Positions 54,700 through 64,000 of a stretch of 64,000 nucleotides of DNA are shown piece by piece. This DNA comes from Glandiceps talaboti (lineage: Eukaryota > Hemichordata > Enteropneusta > Spengelidae): positions 13,559,598 to 13,623,597 of the forward strand of contig NC_135560.1 in NCBI RefSeq assembly GCF_964340395.1, given 5' to 3'. The position numbers were made by a program, and so were the translations under genes. Numbering within the stretch: the stretch's first letter is position 1; each line of letters begins with the position of its first letter. The notes below the pieces were generated by a model. The model made no database searches. It saw only the letters and a list, made by a program, of their open reading frames with translations, and had not been told where the DNA came from.

Positions 54700-57600
54700 T
54701 TATTGGTATTATTGTCGATGCCTCACCCCTACTGTTATTATCAATAATTGTTTACATCAGGAGATGATGATGGAAATGCAAATGGTATACACGTATCTCA
54801 CAGTAGCGTCCCATTTTGAAATTTACCTACATGTTTTAGTAAATTTGGTATCTATTAAATACTAGTAGCAGAAGAGTGTCATAAAGAAAACTAAATGCAT
54901 TTTTGCTTTTTATAAACTACCGGTAGAAATTTTTCATACTTGAAAACAGTAAATCCATATATATATATATATGGAAACCACTCAAACATATGTTGCTTGT
55001 CAAAATCTAATAACACTGTTGGAGAGTATTACTAATTGCCTACTTTAATGGTTTTGGTAAACCAGTAAATAAACTGGATACATTACACCATATGCTTACA
55101 ATTAGAGCCACTGTGATATAAATATATGCACACATACAATTTTATTACAAATTTTAAATTTATATTGTTCTGTAGTAGCTTTTAATTTGAACAATGGGAC
55201 TATTTTCTGAAGAGCTTATTTTGTTTTTATTTGCTTTCAAATTACATCAAATTCTAGATAAAATGTAACATTTAAAAAAAAACCTATGAAAATATTTTCT
55301 CAGTCTTGTCTCTGCGCCATCTGGAGTGGAGTGGAGAGGCAAGATCCAGGGCATGATTACTATGATTACCAATCATGATTGTGATAGATAAATCATGATT
55401 ATGATTGTGCAAATCAAATGCGCCACAAAGTGCCCTACCCCTTCTTCTTTTAGCAAATGAGCAATAAATCATGATTATGATTGTGCAAATCGAATGCGCG
55501 ACAGTGTCCTACCCCTTCTTCTTTTAGCAAATGAGCAAATTGAGCAAATGCTGAACACACGCGCATTGATGTTAACCAAAGCCAAGATTCGAATTGTATT
55601 GCTGCACGTGCACGTGTATGTGAACATGCGCAAAAAGACAGAAAGACAGTACAGCCATATGGAGCGCTATTCGTTCATACACATACACTGGACAGTGCAT
55701 CCAAGCTGAATTTACATAGCTAGGATATAATGTTTCTTTGTAGTATTGTGTCGGAAAACACAAAGCATATTGTATTTGTCACTGTCCGTTACCTAAAAGC
55801 CAGCCATGATAAAGGAGTCACTTTGTCCACCTTGGAGGTATTTATCATGTATCACCGTGTATTAGCGACTACTATCTTTATTGATGTTAGTCCACATGCC
55901 TCGTGCCCTTGCTTGGACTTAAGCTTCCACACAAGAGTTCTTTGCTTAAATTTAGATGTGGGCTTCTCAAGGAGAAATCTCATAGTGAGCTCTGATCATT
56001 ACTTGATGATAATTTGCCAACATATCTTTTATCTTCAATATTTATTTTGAAGGAGATACAACATCATCATCACCACCATGATGGCTGCAAAATTAAAGTT
56101 ACGCAGTCGTAAGACATAATAGAACTAGCAATGCAGTACTTGTTTAAATTTGTTTTAAGAATGTCTAATTCACATGTGTATATCAGCTGATCATAAATAG
56201 CCGGGAGACATACATTTCCACAACAGTACAAGCTTCACATTTCCCCGACTTTATATCGGTACGTATTTCATAAAACATATTCACTGTTTTTGTCTTACCA
56301 AAACTACTGTAATTGTATGATACTCAAAATATTTCTGTATGCACACATGGTAAAAAATGATTACATGATGACAAGACATCGACATTGTGAACTGTGCATG
56401 CTACGAAAGAGCTGAGGCTGTAACATTGTACATCAAAATTATGATCCTATACTCCACCAGGTGATCAGTGGACAGCGCCACCAACGCTGCTGTTTTGTTA
56501 TAGACATGTTTTAGAAATTCCACCGATACCCCACCGGCTGGAGAAAGTAGCCATCCCCAACTTCACTTTAAGATTGCTGTGAAAGGATTGTAAATTTGGC
56601 AATTTACAGGAACATTTGCTGCAATATCCAGTACTACTCATCATAGTGTAAGGACTACTTTCTGAACAGTTTTCAATTTGAAATTGATAGATAGTATGTC
56701 AATATGTATGCATTGACCAGAAGGTAAACTAAATGTCATTATTACCCGTCTATATTTAAAGGAGTGTGAGCAAAAAAGAAGATATTTAATTGTAATGCAT
56801 TAACTTTTTTACTGTTTTGTAGTATATGAAAATTAGCAGTGTTTTACACATTTGTACTATAAATGCTTTCTTAAGAAAGGTCAACATGCCTGCATCAAAA
56901 AGATGACATATAAATTTATCACATTTAGTACATAGTGTATATATAGGCCTTCCGTAGTATGTTACAAAGGATTCAGAACAAACGACTACCTCAAACGTTG
57001 CTACCATGCCTCTTCTTACGGAAAGACTTCACTCCAGGTATTTTTAGTCACACCACCTTTCAAAACTCGATTATGGCCATGCACGTCGGTCCAGACGGTC
57101 TATCCTGTGAAAAAAAGATTCTCCCAAGCCTTCGAAAATTTACTCCGGTCGTCGGCATTTCTGTAGATTTTAGGTTGCGGAGAAGATTTTCAAGAGGGCT
57201 CTAGAGGGCGCTTGTCACAATTTCTAGAACTAGTCATCTGAGTTCAAATTTTGAGGAAATCTCTATTGTGCTATCAAGTGGGTTGACAATTGCATCTACC
57301 AGAAAATCAAAAGACTCGGAAAAATATGGAAATCGGCAACATGGAAACTACGTTGGACAAAATATGGGGTTAATAGTCGTATGTGCATGCAAAGAGGCGT
57401 CAAACCGCTGTAATGTAAAAGGTCTAGACGAGTCGAAAAAAGAAGAGGGGGGGGGGGGGGGTTAAATCGAAGTACATATGTACATGCCATTACTATGTCA
57501 GTACCCACCACCCGGGAGTATACTTACTTTAGCTTCGATCGATCGATATACATTTATGTTTTTTTTTATCATATTGCCTGTATCTACCCGTCAAGAATTG

Positions 57601-60600
57601 GGCAATAGTTACTCAAGATGATCGAATAAGATTGCATGTACCATATCTATATAAATTGTAATGATGAAGATGATGGGAGCCTGCTCAAAGTTCAGTCTCC
57701 GTACTTGGATACCAATCTTTTAGAAAATCTTATTAGGGCGAAGGCGATCGATTATCTTTATTTACCTTGTTTCACGTATCACTTTTGGTTACTATCCGTC
57801 GATTGCCTTCCAATCATGGAGGAAGAGAGAGGTCACATGGTTGATAAACAAATAGGAGCAAGCATAGCAGACGTGAAATACAGTAGCTGAAGCAAATCGA
57901 GGCTTCTCCTTGATCAGAGTGTGGTAAGATTGAAGTCAAACAATTTAATTCCAAGATGAGAATAATGCAAAATGTAGTCGGAATTTTGCGTATTGTAGCA
58001 AACTTATTCTCTGATCATCGGCTAATCAAGTTTTTAACTGTATGGACGACAAAGAAGGCGCCCTCTACGTTTACTGCCTTTTAATATATTTTCTTTGAAC
58101 CACACAAACGAATGTCATAGATGGTTCAGTGTCTATTCTTGATTATTCCTTGTTACTTTAAATGATGAAAAGTTGTATACTGTACGTAATAATATGTACC
58201 TGTTTCCTAGATCGTGTTTTCTTTACGTGTTTTCTATAACAGACAGTGGCCTGTTCACCTTTCTCGATTTCTCTGCCATGAGCTTGAGCAAATATCACGT
58301 GATAAGCGAAACAATTCTGAATGCTGTAGTTGTTTGTCTTCGTTTAACCCGACTGGATGACTTTTGTCTCTTTGGATCTAGATCTGTTAATTGCTCGGAT
58401 TTCTTTTTACACTTGCCTGTACACTTTTTAGGAATCACAATTGGGCCGAATCTTGAAGGTTATCATTTCCATGTGGTTATTTTGTTTCATATTGAAAACA
58501 CTAATTTATTGTAACTGCATACTTAAACGTGTAAGCCGAATCATGTTTACCAACTGGTAGAGCTCCTATCAGGAATTCACATACGTTTATGTAATTTTAG
58601 TAACCAATAAATCGAAACAACAAATTAAACACTATCGGTTTGAAAGATCTTCTAAAATATGAAAAATGTGTATATTATATCCATACATTTTTGTATTTTA
58701 ATTCTAGTAAAAAGGTTTTGTTCATGGGCAAGCGTATTGGCCTTTAATTCCCCCGTATAAATGTGCAATATCGCCACAACCCCCAGTCTGATTACTGACC
58801 GAATTTCTTTGCCCCCCCCTTTTTTTACATAGCGTTGTATGTACAGTTCATTGGTGAAAAGTGTATGTAAATGTAAACTCGAGCCGAGAAATAGTTTAAG
58901 CGATAAGTGTAATCGATGCAGGTTTTGACATTATTAAATTTTCACCAAAACCACGTCTACCAAGGAAAAGTTAAATTGTCAAGTTATTCCGATGTCCAAG
59001 CACTTACTACTATTTTAACTTTCTCCTGGCAATTGACTTGTCAATGAATAGTCAGTGCCACCACTACTCACGGTATGGGACGAGAATGTATATCGAAGTC
59101 CGCCCCCTTGCGGTTGGAAGATGATTCCAACCAAGATACGCGAGAGAGATCGAAAAAAAGAGACACACAAGTACATCAATGAGACAGCATTTATTGATTC
59201 GTAAATAGCCAATTATCATGCAAGGCATTAATGTAACAGCTCACTTTTTACGGATACGAATGACGCCAAGTCAAATAATACATAAATGTGATAACAATCA
59301 ATCAGTTAACATACAAATTACAGCTATACAGGTATACATTCTTGTCAGTGAATTAAAATTTTAACAGATCAAGAGATATAATTTTTTTTTATTAACACAA
59401 AAAGCAGTCAAGGCAGATAACTGCAAACTTCGCCTCATTGATATCTTAATAATTGAATCAACTTACACGTTCTATATAGTCTAAAATAAACCATTAATCA
59501 TCACAAAGTTTCTACATTTGTACATAAAACTATGTGGAGTAGAAAATTCTGTTTTACCAAACGGTCCGCGTTTGAAGGTTGAATTTGTTCGCAGTTCTTT
59601 TGTTCTTTCGGCCAAGTCAGACCAAGGTGTGAGTCTATGAACATACATAACATGTCCTGACATGACAAAAGTGTGTTTTATTTAAACGACCCTACAATGG
59701 ATGTCTGTTTGTGGTTCATACAACTCAGATCATCACGTGTCTGAGGTGTATAAAGGATAACTTAATTGTGTTTTTTGGCGTTTCATATATCTCGGACCCG
59801 AGTGGGTATGGACATATATGTAATAGCGACTACGAATATAAACCATAATCATGAACAGCGCCCTCAAGTGTATGTTACACATTTGCAATATCACATCGTA
59901 TATAATAAATATCACGAGGTCACATGTTTTTATTCATTTTTCCAGAACTTGTCAAGTAAATTCTAGTAGCCTTATCTGATATCGTAATTTGGTGACATAA
60001 TTTGTATCAGCCACATGGCGCCATTTTGATCTTTCCCTTTGACAACAAATCAATACGTCGTTTCCTTTAAATCTCGGTAGCTGTAGCGGGATCGATGTTA
60101 TCGAAATTTCAGAGTTTTTTTCTACCTATTTATGTTGCTGTATGTACTGAAGCGTGCATCCAGTCATCAAACTCTTTGGACATCCCGTAGATTTACAGTT
60201 TGTTGACATATAGGTGACTTGGTCCCTACCTAGGTTCTATAAAGGGTAACGAGGCTTCACAGCATATTTTATTCCATTTAAAAAAATTTGTTCAAAATTC
60301 TTTATTCCGGGACTAGTGCTTTTCAATGGTCGGATAGGAGAGTGCTGGATTGAACGCGATAGACCACAACATGATATTGGCTGGCTTTTGGCGCCAAATG
60401 CATGCGAGTAGAGATAGAATTCCCCAACCCACAATCTCCAGTCTCAGAAGAAAGGAACTCCTGTACGATATAGCTACTCTTTTCTGACTATGTACATATA
60501 TTAGACGTTAAGCAAGTGGTGCACAATGTCACCAACGCAATTAATATGTAGACTGAATTGACCTGTTCTAGCTAGGGAAACGTTTTGTTGAAATAGTGAA

Positions 60601-62160
60601 ATCTTGGAGCAGCTGGGGCTTCAAACCTGTATGCTTAATCTGACTGCTCCAAATGTGCTCAACCAGGGTTTGCATTCTTATACAGAAAGCACGATTTGAA
60701 AAGTTAAAGATGTATAATTTATAGGTCGGCAAATATCAAGAATAAACATTTTCGATCCCCATTCCCCAGATTTAATTTTCAACTTTTGAAAATATTTCAC
60801 TCCGATCGCAAGTAGGACCCGCTAGAGACTGGCCTTACATTGAACTTTTAAAATGTCACACAAAGAATGGGTCCTTAATAAAGCCACACACTACAATACA
60901 ATTACAAGGTAAGGAAATACAATCATTAATATGCTCAATATTATGACCATCATCAAACTGACTTTTCATTTACAAAATACAATATACACACGTCACTTAG
61001 AGACGAATCAAACGAAACACTGTCATTACGTCATGCAGATCCGGAAAAATCTATCTTGAACTGTGTATTGGCAAAAATACTCAAGACATAGATCTAGAAA
61101 TGTTTATACATCTATACTATTTGTGCTGTATTACTATATGAATAGATAATATCTACTATGTTTAATTTCTTGACTGGTTGGAGTTTAGATTAAAATTATC
61201 TGGTTCATTCAAAGATAAAATTAACTACATCTACACATTAGTTTACAAATTAAAGAGTATAATATTGATAAAATATTAAATAAGGTTAACTTCATTCTTG
61301 TAATGCATGAACATACATGTACCTGCTTCACTAAAAATGCTGAAAACACGCCGATGGAAATCTCAAATTCAAATTCATTACACGCCGATTTGACATATGC
61401 AGTGTATGTCACTTAAGGCACTTATATCATCGCATTTACAGTATCAGTTCGACTCAACCCTAATGCGACTTCGACTTATATATACAGAAGTCACGGTAGG
61501 CCAGCATCTAAAAGTCTTTAAAACGACTAAAATCGACTGGTAGTCATATTTTGACCACAAGTCAAAAATGATACTCAAGTTTGAATTAAAACATTTACTA
61601 TTACATTACTGTTCCTTTAATATATTTATATACAACAGAACATACTCAGTTTTGCACCACGCTGCATTGGTGCTATTTCCTTCTTTGCAAGAATCGAATC
61701 ATTTCAAAATATAAAACAAAAAAGAAAGTGACATCTCTAAATGGGACCTTTTGTAAACTTTCAACTTTGAACTGTTTACTTTTAGCCCTTTCTATCACCG
61801 ACTTTCTCATACGTAAACAGTTATAGTGATAAAAGTTAGTGATGGTGTAGTTATTCATAAAGAATATTATTTGGTAGATATACATTTTGAAGTGTCCGTG
61901 TATTGAAAAGAAGTGTACATAAATTGACACATAACCAAAGGGAGATAAGTATACATATTCCCGTCAGTCCTAAGGGATAAGGTTATCGCATTCCATTGGT
62001 AACAATAACAGGACTTCACAATCAACCTGTTCCTTATATATCAGAAGGGTTTAGTTTCCTTACAGGATTTGTTTTTGTAAATTACAAAATGTGCCTACAT
62101 ATCAGTTCATTTCGTATTTGATGATGCCATCTTGGATGACGTCATGAAGTCAAGATATTA
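54700..62160. other. Intergenic DNA
   Basis: No family-recognisable coding sequence. Contains the 76-bp tandem duplication at 55391-55541, (AT)n near 54957, ATCGATCGATCGAT at about 57537, and several short CGCCCTCT-type motifs. Open frames of 60-113 residues (for example plus 58173-58514 and plus 55730-56050) lack recognisable domains and are left uncalled. Confidence 0.5.
55391..55541. repeat. Tandem duplication, two units of 76 bp
   Basis: Both copies carry AATCATGATTATGATTGTGC, then CCTACCCCTTCTTCTTTTAG and CAAATGAGC; they begin at 55391 and 55467. Confidence 0.92.
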
Positions 62161-62164
62161 TATT

Positions 62165-62305
62165 TCAGTCACTCACGTAGTCAGCAAGCAGTGGGCAGAC
62201 CAAGGCTCCATCAACCATGACGCATTGCAGTTTATTCATCACCTGAGTGGAGCGAGGTTTGTGTTGGTCGTGACCTGATGGTGAAGCTTGGTGCTCGAAT
62301 ACGGC
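62165..62305 (-). CDS. Isolated exon-like open segment, gene unknown
   Basis: After a good acceptor (TTTTCTGCTATGATATAG) the frame reads AVFEHQASPSGHDQHKPRST, QVMNKLQCVMVDGALVCPLL and ADYVSD to a TGA at 62165-62167. A strong donor, GTGAGTG, follows the ADY codons, so it may be a 129-base internal exon (62177-62305, phase 0-0) rather than a terminal one. It lies about 460 bases beyond the GPCR stop on the same strand: it could be an alternative 3' exon of that gene or part of another gene. No family recognised. Confidence 0.35.
   Translation of the reverse strand, partial: AVFEHQASPSGHDQHKPRSTQVMNKLQCVMVDGALVCPLLADYVSD
62231..62236 (-). terminator. Candidate polyadenylation signal for the GPCR gene
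   Basis: AATAAA on the minus strand about 530 bases beyond the GPCR stop. It overlaps the exon-like segment at 62165-62305, so only one interpretation may hold in a given transcript. Confidence 0.25.
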
Positions 62306-62761
62306 CTATATCATAGCAGAAAATATGGGAGGAATCACCACCATGTAAAGACTAGACGGATCTATACGCCCGGATATTACGAACATTTGACGTCAAGTAC
62401 ACATAACTTTAACATGCTTACTTGTTTGAGAAAAAAAGTCAAATTCAATAGCCTAATAAAATATGTTTTTCGTTCATTCATTTTCATAATTGTCGGAAAT
62501 GTCTCTATCCGCATAAAAACCCTTAACGGGGTAAATATTCAATTCCTCCTTGATTCATTATGATTAAGTAATGGTTAATATTAACGTAAGTCTTTGTATA
62601 GCCTTGTATGTGCTATATGTATGATGAAAATCTGACCTTGTCATTCTACATATTTTTTTTTGTACGGGAAATTTGAAAAATATAACATGATGATTATCAA
62701 CATTAATATCTATAGGCTAGCATATGTGACCTCTATTCGGATGATAATCTATTGATGTGGG

Positions 62762-63354
62762 TTACATTGAAACCGAGTCATCGGCTCGTGACATTTTCTC
62801 AGATATTCTAGTGCTTTTAGTTACAGTAGTTTGTGAAAATCCATTACCATAAGGCCAACAGGTTTTGAATAACTTCTTGAAGTACTTGCGAAAACTGTTG
62901 GTAGCGAACGCATAGACGAATGGATTCACACATGAATTAGAATACGCCAAACAGAGGCAGAAGATACGGAAACGATATACCGGGACCGAATTGAAGGGAT
63001 AACTGCCATCAAGCATCATCCATTGATTCATTATCTGTAGTGGTCCCCAGCAGATGGCAAATAAGATGACCACGATTAACACCATCCGGGTGATTTTTCT
63101 CTTTCGTCGTATTGATCGTTCGATGGCCTGTGCACTTTCCGTTCCACTTGAAGTGCGCCGCCACACTTGTTCCAATATCATACCATAGCAGATGGAGATG
63201 ATGCCCAGCGGGAGAAGGTACATGACGATGAAGGCGTAGACTTCGTACATCCTGTGCGATAACACATTTGGAAAAACCCTTCTACAAAACAAAGCACCCT
63301 CGTCATTCACTAGCATTGTGTAAATAGCGACTGGTACATGAAGGAGAAACGCTC
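62762..63354 (-). CDS. Class A GPCR, peptide-receptor-like, last coding exon
   Basis: Acceptor AAATCCCAG, open frame of 197 residues to TAA at 62762-62764. It covers the end of TM4 (FLLHVPVAIYT), extracellular loop 2 with the disulphide-type Cys (LFCRR), TM5 (YAFIVMYLLPLGIISICYG), a basic third loop (RRKRKITR), TM6 with FAICWGPLQI (CWxP), TM7 with YSNSCVNPFVYAF (NPxxY), helix 8 (FRKYFKKLF) with a likely palmitoyl Cys, and a Ser/Thr-rich tail. RI..CLAYSNS.VNP..YAF..N.FRK resembles galanin receptors, and CWGPIQ-like wording also occurs in kisspeptin receptors; allatostatin-A receptors belong to the same group. A neuropeptide receptor of that clade is my inference. TM1-TM4 lie upstream, outside the window. 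Confidence 0.88.
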
Positions 63355-63708
63355 CTGGGATTTAAAAAGAGAAAAATGTTTACATTAGAACTGTTTGAAT
63401 ATGCCAGAGAATCCGGGAACAGGACTGTCATGTTGGTTTCATTGCCAAGTCGACAAAAGGAGTTACACCTATAGTTATAATATCATATAACAAGTTTCAT
63501 TGGTGTAACGATAACATTTTAATTTGCATCAATAGCTTTAGTACAATGTGTCCAGACCAATTGCTGTTAACCTGTTAAAAAACTTAAGTTTGTATATTTA
63601 TCTACAATATATTATGTTAATAGTGAATGCAGTCATATGAATATTTTGCAAATGCAATCTTGGGAGATTATCTATGAGGGAGTGAATAAATGAATGAACG
63701 CACGTACG

Positions 63709-63751
<43 letters not shown>

Positions 63752-64000
63752 ACACATACATACATACATACATACACACATACATACATACATACATACA
63801 TACATACATACACACACACATACATACATACATACATACATACATACATACATACATACATACATACATACATAATGTATATTGCTCTAAACGCAGTATT
63901 TATACTCGTCTGTTTAAACACTAACAACACAAAGATTAAATACAGTAATGGGGTAACGAGGTATGATTAGAGATCTCTCAGTCATAGTGCATGCGTGCTA
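63355..64000. other. GPCR intron (partial)
   Basis: No further exon seen up to the window edge; about a quarter is microsatellite. Confidence 0.6.
63710..63873. repeat. (CA)n/(TACA)n microsatellite
   Basis: CA run passing into long ACAT tetramers in the GPCR intron; all long frames here are artefacts. Confidence 0.96.

Noticed and set aside
55730-56050. 106-residue plus-strand frame
   Set aside because: No recognised family, no splice context, no support from neighbours.
58173-58514. 113-residue plus-strand frame
   Set aside because: No recognisable domain; hydrophobic stretches are what AT-rich DNA gives by chance.
59481-59663. Minus-strand frame reading LTPWSDLAERTKELRTNSTF
   Set aside because: Composition looks coding and an AG precedes it, but there is no partner exon or family match; too weak to call.
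63598-63930. Frames up to 110 residues
   Set aside because: ACAT/CA microsatellite in the GPCR intron.

Overview
This is a window of animal nuclear DNA, AT-rich and intron-rich, with many microsatellites, foldback elements and short dispersed repeats. Recognisable coding sequence is a few percent of the window. All gene assignments come from reading spliced exons by eye: flanking AG/GT sites, phase continuity and resemblance to families I know. The exon structure, the invertebrate-like MEK, a synaptotagmin 4/11-like C2B domain and a galanin/kisspeptin/allatostatin-like GPCR suggest a bilaterian invertebrate, for example a lophotrochozoan, hemichordate or cephalochordate. I cannot fix the phylum.

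Layout: (1) 2-274, plus strand: last coding exon of a synaptotagmin-like gene. (2) 275-7102: its 3' flank and intergenic DNA. (3) 7103-23672, minus strand: a gene of at least 16 coding exons for a roughly 580-residue, largely helical protein with a coiled-coil, basic C-terminus. I could not name it. One exon junction (exon 8 to 9) is out of phase in my model. (4) 23673-31720: spacer and probable 3' UTR of the next gene, with a (TACA)n block and a 29-bp minisatellite. (5) 31721-48913, minus strand: a complete 11-exon MAP2K1/2 (MEK) gene encoding 403 residues, every junction in phase and all kinase motifs present. (6) 48914-62160: long intergenic stretch with tandem duplications and a decayed RecQ-like helicase fragment at about 54.2-54.7 kb. 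(7) 62165-62305, minus: an isolated exon-like open segment with good splice sites. (8) 62762-63354, minus: last coding exon (end of TM4 to C-terminus) of a peptide-receptor-like class A GPCR. Its upstream exons are outside the window.

The genes do not form a pathway unit; they are neighbours. The more unusual material is non-coding: an 82-bp perfect hairpin, a 107-bp foldback flanked by a 10-bp direct repeat, three larger foldback elements (two of them MITE-like with long arms), two repeat families each with at least four copies here, and a minisatellite with two linked variants in a local AAB order. I saw no tRNA, rRNA, CRISPR array or bacterial-type operon. I found no convincing evidence of an undescribed multi-gene system.
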